This document shows positions 1 through 10,744 of a stretch of DNA of 64,000 nt, one piece after another. A program made the translations under genes and the position numbers. The stretch is from Penicillium oxalicum (taxonomy: Eukaryota > Ascomycota > Eurotiomycetes > Eurotiales > Aspergillaceae). The first letter of the stretch is position 1. Each line of letters starts with the position of its first letter. Where the stretch lies: positions 2,666,001 through 2,730,000 of the forward strand of contig NC_064651.1 in the NCBI RefSeq assembly GCF_001723175.1. Reading direction: 5' to 3'. A model generated the notes under the pieces. That model made no database searches. It saw nothing but the letters and a program-made list of their open reading frames with translations, and was not told the DNA's origin.

Positions 1-1
1 T

Positions 2-247
2 CTGCGTCGTATCAACATCAACCCTCGCGTCTCCACCATGGGCACCCGCGTCCAACCTCAGGTTGGCCAGACCGCCCCCGAGTCGTCAGGGACCGCCAGC
101 GCCTCTGCCTCTGGACTGGACTCGCGCAACATTGATGACTTGTTGAAGTTCATTGAGGGCAGTGATCAGACCTCTTCGCGCTCGAAGCAAAAGAAGCGCA
201 CCGCTGCCAACCCTAAGCTTCGCGGTTCGAAGCAGTCCAAGGCTTAA
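2..247 (+). CDS. 3' end of an unrecognised gene (5' part outside window)
   Basis: The frame is open from the window edge to a TAA at 245-247, so this is the C-terminal 81 residues of a longer protein. An internal ATG at 38 lies in the frame but need not be the start. The visible part is low-complexity (Ser/Thr/Gln-rich), followed by a short hydrophobic-acidic motif (DDLLKFIEG) and a Lys/Arg-rich tail ending KQSKA. The tail could be a nuclear localisation signal, but that is inference. I do not recognise the family. No intron is needed within the visible part. Confidence 0.55.
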   Translation: MRRININPRVSTMGTRVQPQVGQTAPESSGTASASASGLDSRNIDDLLKFIEGSDQTSSRSKQKKRTAANPKLRGSKQSKA

Positions 248-1108
248 GTCTGGTAAAGCTGACTAGAACCCATGTTTTCAATTTGACACCAAGGTGGCTC
301 TTTTCTTTTCCCTCTCATCTTCTCCGCCTTCTACGACTGTTTTAACAACCAAACATTTGACCATTTTCTTTTTCAAAAGCGGAACCTGACTTGGCTTGTT
401 GCAATGCAAGTTTTGTATTATTCAGACTCTTCTCCTCTCTGATTGTTTCTTCCTTCTGGTTCTCTTGATCATATTATAGGGCTGTGCATGGAGGTTTCAC
501 GGATTTGGTTGTACTTCTGGTGGCCCTTGCGTTTGGTATGCTTTAATGATGCGACGGTCTTGTCTCTCCGACAAATGTGCATTTAGCATTGTGACTTGGA
601 TCACAGTAGTCTATTAAGAAGCGAATTCATCAAGTTCATATTCCCTGGTCGGGTCTTTCAGGCACTTTGTAGTGTGTGGACTGCCAAACCGAGACCTCCA
701 GCTCGCTGGCTGCAGCCTCGGCCTTGAGGCTGGCTTGTTCCGTGGACCCACCATTGTTTACTTTGTCTTGTTTGCCTCGCCTATCGCTCTCTCACCTTGA
801 TTTATCCACCTGTTTATCCGTTCCAGTCAGGTCTCCGAGAAGTACAAGTTACATATTCCAGTGTTTCCGTGCAGTGCATACAGAATCATCTCTCCACGCT
901 GTATTTATTTTTCAAGGGCCATCGTGGCAGACAGCACTGAAGCGCGCGTCATGCCGACTGCCATGTGCACGTCATGATTTGCCGATGATGAGCCCTTCTT
1001 GCTCTCTGTCGTGGGTCTTGTCCTGAAGTCGTGATGCGTACCTGTATATGATACTAACAATGAAATGGCTGCGCAGATTTATCTATCGTTTAAACTCAGA
1101 TTTACCAA
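248..1108. other. intergenic, 861 bp
   Basis: This holds the 3' trailer of the upstream gene and the promoter of the 941-residue protein gene. It is T/C-rich in places. A 116-codon open frame at 676-1026 has no ATG of good context and no family resemblance; I treat it as chance. Nothing else seen. Confidence 0.6.
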
Positions 1109-3934
1109 ATGCCAGCAGCCATGGACGAGGTGAAGCCAACCGCCAGATGGGCCAACCGCACGTTGCGCCCCTTGGTCTCCGTCTATCGCCGACTCGAAAA
1201 GCATCATGAGACATTAGCGATTATTGCATCAGATCTGCGCGCGTTAGAACGCGAGGCAAATGTACATACACAGATACAAAGCAGCAGCATGGCGGCCAAG
1301 GCGCAGGATTGGGATCTTGGGTCGGACGCGGACCAAGATGACCCTGTTTGGGTTCCAGGAAAGAAGCCTGACCTGCGACGCTTACGACACAGGTACTCGA
1401 CCCGAAACGAAATCAATGGACGCAAGCGACGAGCACGGCACTCTATACACAGCCCAGAGGTAACACGTATCCTCCCTGGTGCAATTGACCTCGCCACACC
1501 TGTAATCAGTGGGAAACAATGGGAGGCGCCGATGAGCGTGAGAGCCAAAGTTCCGAGCGCAGAGGCAAAATCGTGCAAAAAGAGTGAGCGCTCATCTTTT
1601 TTGTCCCGACGATCGAATTCATTTCATCGGTCAGCCTCCGGGCACGGCTCCTCGGGCGAGTCCGTCGACACAGAGTTGGCAGGCATTGTACAAAATTTTG
1701 AACACGTCTTTGGGAACTTCCTCCGAAATACTTGTGTCGGTGGAAGTACGTATATGAGTGCATATCGGACACGTTGCGGAACTCGCTCGCTGATGGCCAC
1801 GGCGATCCGCAGGCTGCCCGCATTCATTCAGCGTGAGCAAGATATTCAGGACGAGCAGGATGTCAATGCCGACGAGGACATGTGCGATGCTTACTTTACC
1901 GAGCTGGAAAGTTTTTACGCGCCACACGGCCAAGGGTGGAAACCATTGCGGGAAGCTGTGAGGGCCCAGGGAATCTTCTATGTGTCGAACATGATCAGAA
2001 ACAACTGGTTGACCGACGCGATTGTGGGTGCTTTGATTGAAAGATGTCAGATCCTTTTCCCGGATGTTTCTGAATCATTACTATCAATTTTTCTCTCTAC
2101 GCTTACGTCTTATCCGCATCCCTCCTCCCTCAACACGACCGGATCCACGACTTCGGATGACTCGAATGAGTTGGGTGATCCTCTAAGAGTGCTTCGCAGA
2201 TACAAGTCCGTCGATCCGAGTCGTCCCTCATATTTGTTTCACGAACTGGCGAATGTTCTCACCCGTGGTGTATTGCCCGCTGAGTGGATGGCGACCAAAT
2301 CCTGGACTATGTGGATGACTCGCGCGACAATCTCGTTCTCAAGCGAGAATGAGGACTGTGCAGCAGCCTCACGTTTGATCGAGGCAGTGTTGTTGTCGGC
2401 TGCCGATATCCTTCCGGTAGCCCACTTGGACCCAGCAGTGGGCGAGGATCATGGGGACAGGAGCGATCCAGCGCATGAGAGACAGACACGACACTCCTCC
2501 TTGTCAACGAAAGTGCAGAAAATATCGCCTTTGCGAAAGTGCCCTCTGCCAGTCGAGGATGCCTTGAACAATCAGGTAACGAGTCTTCTCGCGGCCATCT
2601 GCGGCATGCATATTGCACGATCCCGTGATACCATCGACCCTATAGGGCCCGAAAGTACCAAAGCTGGTCAGACAATCATATGTCTGCGAGCGATGCTGGA
2701 CAAAGCCATAGAAGTGCAACCTTTATCTCACGTTGCTAGTCTCCCCTCCTACCAGCTCCTGAGACGCGGGAGTATGCTGTTGGCTGACTACCTTGTGTAT
2801 TGCAATGATCTTATTTTACAAAGGGATTGCCAAAGAGGATTACTCACGACAGATACCGTGGATCTTTACTGTGAAATGTTGGCCGCTCGTTCTGAGTTGG
2901 TGAAAGAATTGGCGTCATTTTGCCGACAGGTTTTCCGGTGCTTTGGAAGATCTACGGAGACCGCCTCTGCTCGCAAGGGCGGGGAAATTCGCCGCATGAT
3001 ATCACAACTTTCGAGCATGAGTGCGTCGTCTGCCCTGACTACTCTGCTCGGTCGAGTGGCGATTGAAGCAGCCATGGAGTTTGCTGAAAACACTGGGGAG
3101 CCCGATGATCACGTGTGGGCCATCGAGGTTCAAGAGAAGGTCCTTGCCCGGCTGGCAGGCAAAACTTCTCGCCCAGGTAGCTGGCAACCAGGGTTTGAAA
3201 AAGGGTGCTACCGTTGGGAGGAAAGCATTGGCGAGTGGATTGCGCGTACGCCAGCTGTCAAAGTTCATGTGCCTCCGGTGGCCGTCAAGGGCTCCTTCCA
3301 GCCGAGCGCGAGGCCGATGGTCAACATGCCGTGCCTTGAAGACCGCAGCTCTCAGGCCTCAGTCCGGGATTCCGATTCTGTAACTGTACCGGAGACTCCA
3401 TCCAGCTCGTTTACTTCGCCGCCATCCGCAAGCATGAAGCGCACCTGTGAGGAAATGATGTCTTCGCCGTTGCCGGTTACGAAACGACCGCGGGCAGCGC
3501 CCGTCATTGTCAATGATGCAGAAAGGAATTACAGGAGAAGGAGTGGGTACAGCCGTACTACCCTTGTCTCCAAGTCTCCGCCGGTTGAGCAGGCATCTCC
3601 TCGGCCTCGGCGTCGCATCCTACATGATGGACCTTCGCGACTCATCAACCGGAATGAGCGATATGCAGCCAAGACACCGAACACCAAGGTTGAGGTTGTG
3701 ATATTCAATAATCAGGGACCGAAGTCCTCTAGCACCGAACGTGGTCTTCCGCTCTCGCCCGAGCCGGACCTTGAAGTGGTCGATAAGCGACCACACCGAG
3801 CCGTGGCGCGACGAAGGTCCACACGCTCCCGGTTGTCCGTAATCCCTGATCCGCATGCTCAAGTTCCACGGCGTCGGTCCATGGTCATCCCCTGCTCAGA
3901 CGAAGATAGCGATGATGAATTGAGCTTTTTGTAA
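1109..3934 (+). CDS. conserved-looking nuclear-type protein of unknown function (941 aa)
   Basis: This is a single uninterrupted frame of 941 codons. The ATG at 1109 is the first; a second in-frame ATG at 1121 has the better context (GCCATGG) and would shorten the protein by four residues. Residues 1-60 may form a helix (many Glu/Arg/Leu). The central part (about 190-730) is helical-looking and free of low complexity, as in a folded repeat-type scaffold. The last 200 residues are Ser/Pro/Arg-rich with basic clusters (TKRPRAAP; RRRSTRSR) that resemble nuclear localisation signals, and the protein ends in an acidic SDEDSDDELSFL tail. I see no catalytic motif, membrane segment or zinc-finger cysteine pattern. 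Codon use and length make it a real gene; its function is unknown to me. Confidence 0.75.
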   Translation: MPAAMDEVKPTARWANRTLRPLVSVYRRLEKHHETLAIIASDLRALEREANVHTQIQSSSMAAKAQDWDLGSDADQDDPVWVPGKKPDLRRLRHRYSTRNEINGRKRRARHSIHSPEVTRILPGAIDLATPVISGKQWEAPMSVRAKVPSAEAKSCKKSERSSFLSRRSNSFHRSASGHGSSGESVDTELAGIVQNFEHVFGNFLRNTCVGGSTYMSAYRTRCGTRSLMATAIRRLPAFIQREQDIQDEQDVNADEDMCDAYFTELESFYAPHGQGWKPLREAVRAQGIFYVSNMIRNNWLTDAIVGALIERCQILFPDVSESLLSIFLSTLTSYPHPSSLNTTGSTTSDDSNELGDPLRVLRRYKSVDPSRPSYLFHELANVLTRGVLPAEWMATKSWTMWMTRATISFSSENEDCAAASRLIEAVLLSAADILPVAHLDPAVGEDHGDRSDPAHERQTRHSSLSTKVQKISPLRKCPLPVEDALNNQVTSLLAAICGMHIARSRDTIDPIGPESTKAGQTIICLRAMLDKAIEVQPLSHVASLPSYQLLRRGSMLLADYLVYCNDLILQRDCQRGLLTTDTVDLYCEMLAARSELVKELASFCRQVFRCFGRSTETASARKGGEIRRMISQLSSMSASSALTTLLGRVAIEAAMEFAENTGEPDDHVWAIEVQEKVLARLAGKTSRPGSWQPGFEKGCYRWEESIGEWIARTPAVKVHVPPVAVKGSFQPSARPMVNMPCLEDRSSQASVRDSDSVTVPETPSSSFTSPPSASMKRTCEEMMSSPLPVTKRPRAAPVIVNDAERNYRRRSGYSRTTLVSKSPPVEQASPRPRRRILHDGPSRLINRNERYAAKTPNTKVEVVIFNNQGPKSSSTERGLPLSPEPDLEVVDKRPHRAVARRRSTRSRLSVIPDPHAQVPRRRSMVIPCSDEDSDDELSFL

Positions 3935-6909
3935 CGTCTGGCGTCTCTTGAGCAAAAACATCAGACGGCCCAGGTGTCTGCTGCTTCTTTACCCTTTGGT
4001 GTTGATCATCGAGGTAGATAACCCATTCCATCCTTTGGTAGGACAGGTTGGGGCTGAGTAGATTGGAAACGCTTGCACGTCCTCAAGTCGTTGCATATTT
4101 TTATGCTCTCTTTTTCTCGGTCGTCCTGAATAAGGTCTGCCCATGTACTGCATTTTTTACATTATAGACTCAGCTTGCTTTTCATGTTTGTAGAGGTCGT
4201 GATGCTGAGGCGCTTTTCCTTTTTGAATTCCTTTCTTATACAATACTATGTTCGTATCTGGGCGGGTGATCATTCACAACAGACAGTTGGCCGGAGAGCT
4301 TTTCACAATTCTTATCTGTGAGCTCGACAGGCTTTGGTGTTGACGCCGAGGGAGGAGGCAGTTGTTTCGGTCATGGAGCCCGAGGCTTGTGTTGGATCAT
4401 TTCACTTTCAATGGTGACGGGCATCCGAAAATGGTACTCTGGTTAAAAGCTCGCTTGTCTTCCTCGTTTCAGCCATGCAGACTACTGAGACGCCAAGCTC
4501 AACAAATGATAGCATCCCGCATTGGTGAGAATAGACTACGGTGACACTCTTCCGAAAATTAAAATGCCTACCGTGAAACCTGTTCTTCAATTTGCTCCCG
4601 TCTCTTGCATGAATTTTTCAATGGCAGCACTGACCTGCGCTGGGCAGTTGGACATTTGTTTTCTTCTTCGATCTCATTCTTGAGCCTTCGTCAAGCCTGG
4701 AGGGTCTTAACGGTCTGATATTAATTAGCAAAACTCTTGGCAAGTCTCGGGTGGAGAGGGAAAACGGGGCATACTCCCAAGTGGGAATAGTTGCCGTAGT
4801 AGCAGATTCACTAGATTGATTGCATGGCGGGCTCGCCTGAGGTCTGATAGAGAATGTTTGCTAGATGGGGCGACGGCAATGTATCAGAGAGATGGTCTAT
4901 GACGCCAGGATGTGAGATGTGAGATCTATCATGTAGCATCCTCAAGTCAGTAGCCTTATCCTGCAGTATACGCAGTGACTCAAAAGGCTCTGTGACTGTG
5001 AGTATGATCATCGCTCAGGTTGTCTTCAAAATAGGCCGAACTTCTCGCGATCACGTTCTTCAACACGTGACCAGATGACCAGAGCAATCTTCCATCACAA
5101 AAGGGATTGGGAGTAGTGCAAGTCAAGCTGATCGCTTCACTTGCACCCTTCTCCGATCACCATTAGTCTTGATATCCTCGTATCTGCCGCATCTTTGCAA
5201 GGTAGATTGTAACCAGCAAAACTGACCTGATGCAGAGGCTCTGCAGTACCTAGCAGGTTGGAATTCAACCCTCTCTGGCGCCCTGCAGGATACCCCCTTT
5301 CCCCCCTTCAGATCCACCACTAATCTCCACTTACCAGTACTTTCGCCTTCTTTATTGGCCCATCAGATAAAGTCAAAGCCTCGTTCTCAAACCACGGCCA
5401 TCTTGGCCATGATGAAGATCAGCGCATCGGGGTGGACTGCCCGGGCTGTCCACCGGCTGCATCGAGACTGCCGAGTCCCCCTGCGGGTCAGCGCTTGTTG
5501 CACCCTAACTCGTCCGTGGCTTGTTTCATCGTGAGCCACTCTCCCCGCGTCATGATCGCATCTTGTCCATCTTTCTGTGGTTTTGCAGGCACAGAAAGAT
5601 GAACCTTCCTCTGTTCCCTGTGCGAGTCCCACGTCTACTGTCATGTTGCTTAGATTGAATGCCCCGAGGAGACCCTCTCTATCTATTCTTGTTCGTATCT
5701 GATTCACCAGGGCGTGGACAGGGAGAATCTGGCCGCGATGGTTGATACTCTACCCGCGACGAACGAACGTCGTTTCGAATCCTTCTTCACCCTGTCTCAA
5801 CGGCGCAGCGTCAAAGACTACTGTGAATCTCAGCGAATCGATCCTCCAGGCATGATAGGCTGATGTTGTGTCTTCAACTAAAACTCTGCCACATATTTCC
5901 CACATTCCTGGCGAAGGGATCAGGTCCTCCTCGTCGCAGAACATCTGCCCCGCCGTCCACCTCGATCTCCTGATAGGACATGACGTGGAAGCCAGGGCTC
6001 CTGGTCGACTCTTCCGCATAGGCGCACCATCGCGGAACTACTGACCAAAGATTTCACCAAACGGAGCTGGAAACATCCAGTCTAGATCTTGTTCATGTCT
6101 ATCCATAGTCATATGTATATTAAACTGCTGCACCCGTCTCCACTGCACTATTGAACGAGTCTGCTCCGGGGCGGCGGTACTTGGTCTGTCTCAAGTCTCT
6201 CCACTCTGCCCACTACGCGGGACGGACGTGGATACTCTTCGAAGGGGGCAAAGAGTTATCAATGCTTCAACCAGGGTTTTCCCTCTTCGACAACTCATGT
6301 GGATGGGCCTTTTTTTTCCCTCTCTCTTTGTCGCTCTCTAACATTGTTGTCACTCTTTGTACCCTTCCTTTTTCTTTCTGTTTTTCCTTTATCGACAACT
6401 GGTTATTGTCGTCCTTTCTGGGGTTGACTTTGGCTTTGTTTGCCTTTCATTTTGGTTTCACACACAATTGTTTTGTTGACGCAGTGGACGATCTCTCCAT
6501 ACTGCGCATTTTGCCCTCTCTGCTAGTGACTGGTTCACCAGCATTCCTTTCGTTTCCCAACGACGTCAGCTCACAACAGGGATCCAACAATTTCAATAGA
6601 CGCTCTCATTCCTGTTGCCTCCGCTACGCGCAAATTTTGATCCCCAAAAAACGGATTGAATCAATCCACACACCTGTCGAGACATCCTTATCTTTCGTGC
6701 TTCAACCGAACGACGGCGTCTCATTTGTAGCCTTCTGAAGCAACCTGGTGTTGCTCTGGACCGCTCAAGGTTGTGACTCGGCAAATTAGCAAGAGACTCA
6801 CAAGGGGCTCTGTCCTCGTCTTGGACGATTGTCACATTGACCGCAAGCCGGCCTTGCTCGAGTGATCTCTGACTCATTTACCTTCTCATCCAAGATTCGA
6901 GCCTTCAAG
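3935..6909. other. long intergenic region, about 3 kb
   Basis: No supportable gene. The first part is the trailer of the unknown gene. The region from about 6300 to 6480 is strongly pyrimidine-rich (CT tracts), as often seen before fungal transcription starts, and likely belongs to the promoter/leader of the ferric reductase. Open frames at 5387-5707 (minus), 5750-6019 (minus) and 6151-6738 (plus) lack family resemblance and are considered chance or leader-derived. A GATA-type motif is listed separately at 5362. Confidence 0.6.
5362..5370 (+). promoter_or_regulatory. candidate SreA/GATA iron-repressor site (ATCAGATAA)
   Basis: The nine bases match ATCWGATAA, the consensus of the fungal iron-responsive GATA repressor SreA. 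An inverted CCAAT box (ATTGG, 5354-5358) lies three bases upstream; CCAAT is bound by the CBC/HapX iron-regulatory complex. The site is about 1.5 kb before the ferric reductase ATG, which is far for a fungal promoter, so function is an inference. Confidence 0.35.
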
Positions 6910-8709
6910 ATGATGCACTCTATCCTGTTGGGTCTTTCCCTGGCGGGACTGAGTCTCGCCCAAGAAACTTTTGAAAAGCGACAAGGCCAGAAAAGCGCCC
7001 TCTCCATGTGGCATGAAGCCTACAATGATGACTTGGCTCGTTATACGATCCTGTCTCTTGGATGTGCAGCCGCTGCATACTACGTTTGGTCGCTGAGCTT
7101 CCGCTTCGCCGGCCATCTGCGCCGTCTCTCTGCCTTCACCGACGATAAGCAGAAGTATTTCGTACCGGCCCACGACAAATTCTGCTGGCTTAAGGAGCAC
7201 CTAATCTATGCTCCCCTCTTTGGAACTAGACACAACCGCGAGTTCCAGCTCTCGTCTGCGATCAATATGGGCAATCTGCCCAGTCGATTCCACGGCTTGC
7301 TGGTCATCAGCGTGGTCGCGATGAACGTTGTTTTGTGCACCGTGACGACCCCGTACAACTCGCCCGAGGACACCTTGGCCGGCATTGTGCGCAACCGAAC
7401 CGGTACCATGGCCACAATCAACCTGGTCCCTCTCGTCCTCATGGCCGGACGTAACAACCCACTGATCGCCATGCTCCATGTTCCCTTTGATACTTGGAAC
7501 TTGCTTCACCGATGGCTGGGCCGGATCGTTGTTCTCGAGGCTCTCGCCCACACCTTTGCCTGGATGATCCCCAAGGCACACAAGGCCGGATGGGGCGTCG
7601 TTGCCAAAGCTCTTGGAAGCAGTAGCTTCTTGTTCGCTGGTCTGATGGGCACGGCGGCCTTCACAGCCCTGCTGCTTCATTCGCCATCTCCCATCCGCCA
7701 CGCTTTCTATGAGACCTTCCTTCACCTCCATATTGCCATTGCTGCCGTGTGCTTCGGCTTCTTGTGGGTGCATCTCCATGGTATGGCAGCTCAGCAGTAC
7801 CTGCTCGCTGCCATCATTCTGTGGGCGCTCGAGCGAACAAGCCGTTTGGTCATTATCTTTTACCGAAATATCGGCCGTAACTCCACCACAGCCACGGTTG
7901 AGGCCATGCCCGGTGACTGTATGCGAATTACCATCCGCATGGCACGGGCCTGGACTTTCCAGCCGGGTCAATACATCTACTTGTACATTCCCGCTGTTGG
8001 GTGGTGGACTTCCCACCCTTTCTCCGTGGCCTGGACCGAGGCTGAGTCGAACATGACCGACGAGAAGTCCCTGCCCATTGCACGACAAGACTTACTCGGC
8101 CGAGCGCAACAGAACACCATCTCCTTGTTGGTTCGCCGACGCACGGGTATGACCGATAAGCTCTTCCAGCGCGCCTCCAATGCGATTGGATCGCGCGTGG
8201 TCCTGCGTGCATTTGCCGAGGGACCCTACGGTAACATCCACTCCCTGGATTCCTACGGGACCGTGATGCTCTTCGCAGGAGGTGTGGGAATCACCCACCA
8301 CGTTCAATTTGTCCGCCACCTCGTCGCAGGCTTCGCCGATGGCACCGTGGCCACCCGCCGCCTCACCTTGGTTTGGATCATCCAGTCTCCCGAGCATCTG
8401 GAATGGATTCGGCCCTGGATGACCACCATTCTCGCCATGGACCGTCGCCGAGAGGTGCTCCGGATCATGCTCTTCGTGACTCGTCCCCGCAACACCAAGG
8501 AGATCCAGAGTCCCTCCGCCACCGTCCAGATGTTCCCGGGCCGGCCCAACATCGACACACTGATCGGGATGGAGGCCGAAAGCCAGGTTGGCGCCATGGG
8601 TGTGATGGTCTGCGGCAATGGTGGTTTGAGTGATGATGTGCGCCGGGTGTGCCGGCGGAGACAGGCGAGCTCCAATCTGGATTATATTGAGGAAAGTTTC
8701 TCGTGGTAA
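6910..8709 (+). CDS. ferric-chelate reductase / NOX-family metalloreductase (599 aa)
   Basis: It is predicted to move electrons from NADPH through FAD and two haems across a membrane to reduce extracellular or vacuolar Fe(III)/Cu(II), before uptake. The start at 6910 (AAGATG, A at -3) gives an N-terminal signal peptide (MMHSILLGLSLAGLSLAQ) followed by a KR site. Haem ligands fit the family's His-X13-His pairs: H200/H214 and H274/H288, inside several hydrophobic segments. The FAD motif HPFS is at 369-372 (HPFT/S in the family), the NADPH-binding AGGVGIT at about 456-462, and the distal CGNGG at 568-572. Length is typical for FRE proteins (about 600-700). It has no introns, unlike most neighbours. 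The substrate cannot be told from sequence; a role in secondary metabolism is possible but no cluster genes are adjacent. Confidence 0.9.
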   Translation: MMHSILLGLSLAGLSLAQETFEKRQGQKSALSMWHEAYNDDLARYTILSLGCAAAAYYVWSLSFRFAGHLRRLSAFTDDKQKYFVPAHDKFCWLKEHLIYAPLFGTRHNREFQLSSAINMGNLPSRFHGLLVISVVAMNVVLCTVTTPYNSPEDTLAGIVRNRTGTMATINLVPLVLMAGRNNPLIAMLHVPFDTWNLLHRWLGRIVVLEALAHTFAWMIPKAHKAGWGVVAKALGSSSFLFAGLMGTAAFTALLLHSPSPIRHAFYETFLHLHIAIAAVCFGFLWVHLHGMAAQQYLLAAIILWALERTSRLVIIFYRNIGRNSTTATVEAMPGDCMRITIRMARAWTFQPGQYIYLYIPAVGWWTSHPFSVAWTEAESNMTDEKSLPIARQDLLGRAQQNTISLLVRRRTGMTDKLFQRASNAIGSRVVLRAFAEGPYGNIHSLDSYGTVMLFAGGVGITHHVQFVRHLVAGFADGTVATRRLTLVWIIQSPEHLEWIRPWMTTILAMDRRREVLRIMLFVTRPRNTKEIQSPSATVQMFPGRPNIDTLIGMEAESQVGAMGVMVCGNGGLSDDVRRVCRRRQASSNLDYIEESFSW

Positions 8710-9588
8710 TGTCGCTTGGTTCCTTTGGTTGGCTTTGTACTATGTTCTCATTCATGCAAAAGTCGGAGAGTGATGTCCAATCAGCGAGCTGGCGATGTTT
8801 CTTCTGACCCTTCTTTTCCTTTGCTTTTTCTCTCTTATCTTCAATTGGTCTCATTGTACAGTGATCAGATACTCTTCTTGAATTGTCCAAAGTCTACAAA
8901 GTACATTCTCTCTCATTTTTTTCATATCCCACCTCGATTTACCGATCGCATCTTACTGGTCTTCCTCTTACGCGACACTGTCTCCCATTTTGCTATTCAC
9001 AGAGTTGAGGCGGAGATTTCGTCGCTTCGTCGTATCTTGACTACATTCTTTGTCTCCTCTGCAAGCCCAAGTGGTTGAATTAAGCCGGCAAACCTTGACG
9101 GCACCCTTCTGCTCCAAGAGCCAACCAGATTGTCAGTGTATCGATCGCAGCTCTTCGTATTGCTCGAGTATGAGCAACCCACTTCTTGAGGTGGTCTAGT
9201 CAATTGGTGTCTCTTGGACCTCTGCCTTTGTTGTCATGGAACTACAGTCCTATCATACTACTTTGTACCTTTTTGAAAGTCCGAAAGTTCCTTCCCTTTT
9301 CCCCAGGAAAGCCACTAGCCAGCGAACTTGTAAAAATTGATCTTCTCAGTGAATTTGAATGTACGAGCTTGCTCAATTTCGCTAAGGTACTTACTGACTT
9401 GCAACGTTCTTAGGTCACTTCGTTACTGCCCCACCATCCTCCATCCTCTCCCGGCGGAAACATTTTTCGTTCTTTGGCGGACTACTCTGCTCTACTCTAT
9501 TCCACACCTTTTTTTTCCCGCTCACTCAATCTCTTCCCCAATTTTCACAGATCCAGCTATCTCCGAGCAAGGATCCCGCCATCTCACA
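8710..9588. other. intergenic, 879 bp
   Basis: Trailer of the ferric reductase and leader of BUD32. From about 9420 to 9580 it is pyrimidine-rich, consistent with the BUD32 promoter. The BUD32 frame stays open upstream of its ATG to about 9337, but that extension is low-quality sequence. No other feature. Confidence 0.55.
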
Positions 9589-10410
9589 ATGACCGAAGAG
9601 TATAAACCGCCCGCGCTGCCTTCCCCCTTCACCAACACGACACCAGCCCCCACGCTGCTTGTCCAAGGCGCCGAAGCTCACCTCTACAAGACCGTCTCTT
9701 TGGACCCCTCCATTCCCGCCGCCCTCAAAGTGCGCCCGTCCAAGCCCTACCGCCACCCCATTCTTGATCGTCGCTTGACGCGTCAGCGCATCATCCAGGA
9801 GGCGCGATGTCTGGTGAAATTGGTCCGTGACGGGGTGAGTGTGCCTGCGGTGCTGGCGATGGATTGGGAGGGGCAGGGCGGCGAGGAGAGCGCATGGGGC
9901 GGCGCCTGGTTGATGATGGAGTGGATTGAAGGGCCGGTCGTGCGAGTCGTCTTGGAGCAATGGGAAACTTGGATGAAGAAGAATGCAAGCTCGCTGGAGG
10001 CGGATCAGCTGCAGAAGGAAGAGGATCGGGTGCGGGGGTTGATGAGACGCATTGGACGGACGCTTGGTGGGCTACACAAAGCTGGGGTGGTGCATGGCGA
10101 TCTGACGACGAGTAATCTGATGTTGCGGGCGCCGGCGCAGGATACGAGTGACGGTGCATCGGCCGTTTCGATGGAAGGTGAGGTGGTGTTGATCGACTTT
10201 GGCCTTGCAGCACAGAGCACGCAAGATGAAGATCGCGCGGTGGATCTGTACGTGCTGGAGCGGGCCATTGGCAGCACGCATCCTCGTTCGGAGCAATTCT
10301 TCGAAGAAGTGCTTGTCGGATATCGAGAAAGTCACAAGGGAGCTGGTTCTACCTTGAAGAGATTGGAAGACGTTCGAATGAGAGGCCGCAAGCGGAGCAT
10401 GATTGGATAG
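9589..10410 (+). CDS. BUD32: EKC/KEOPS complex kinase BUD32 (PRPK), 273 aa
   Basis: This is an atypical small protein kinase/ATPase of the KEOPS complex, which makes N6-threonylcarbamoyladenosine at A37 of ANN-decoding tRNAs and is linked to telomere maintenance. Seen here: ATP-binding lysine in ALKVRPSK (K47), a catalytic loop HGDLTTSNLML (H169, D171, N176), the DFG motif at 203-205, and the family's basic C-terminus RGRKRSMIG, which in orthologues contacts the tRNA/Kae1 module. I chose the ATG at 9589 (CACAATGACC); the longer open frame upstream is not protein-like and the family starts here. The insertion at about residues 125-150 is charged. It is intronless. Confidence 0.95.
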   Translation: MTEEYKPPALPSPFTNTTPAPTLLVQGAEAHLYKTVSLDPSIPAALKVRPSKPYRHPILDRRLTRQRIIQEARCLVKLVRDGVSVPAVLAMDWEGQGGEESAWGGAWLMMEWIEGPVVRVVLEQWETWMKKNASSLEADQLQKEEDRVRGLMRRIGRTLGGLHKAGVVHGDLTTSNLMLRAPAQDTSDGASAVSMEGEVVLIDFGLAAQSTQDEDRAVDLYVLERAIGSTHPRSEQFFEEVLVGYRESHKGAGSTLKRLEDVRMRGRKRSMIG

Positions 10411-10744
10411 AGGAAATCGGAAATCATTCATACGCTCCCCCCAGGGTGAGTCTTGCGAAACTATACAACACTGTCCGAGCGGTGGATACAATATGGCATG
10501 CGAACGATGGCTCGTCCGAGAGAGAGAACACGCAGTTGGCAAAGAGAGAAAAGGAGATGGGAACTCCAGAACAAAAAAAAAAAAAAAAAAAAAAAAAGAG
10601 AGACCGGACAGGACAGGACAAAAACGCCGACGCTACACCATGAGTTGAAGAAAGCACGAGAGCCGTCTCACGACCACAAATTACTTTGAAACCTTTCTTC
10701 TTTCCATCTCTTTCCCTCCGCCTCGAGTGGCGCTTTTTTGAATC
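10411..10744. other. convergent intergenic, 334 bp, with an A25 run
   Basis: This lies between the 3' ends of BUD32 (plus) and the GCL regulatory subunit (minus). It contains an uninterrupted run of 25 A at 10573-10597. Small open frames here read the A run as poly-Lys and are not genes. Confidence 0.6.
10573..10597 (+). repeat. A25 homopolymer
   Basis: Twenty-five consecutive A on the plus strand in the BUD32 3' flank. It could be a retro-inserted poly(A) or slippage-expanded tract; no retroposed gene copy is visible next to it. Its length is uncertain in any assembly. Confidence 0.85.

Noticed and set aside
6151..6738. 195-codon open frame before the ferric reductase
   Set aside because: It is encoded by pyrimidine-rich promoter/leader DNA, gives Phe/Ser/Leu low complexity and matches no family.
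7201..8088. 295-codon minus-strand frame opposite the ferric reductase
   Set aside because: Shadow of a GC-biased gene; the plus strand has haem, FAD and NADPH motifs in order.
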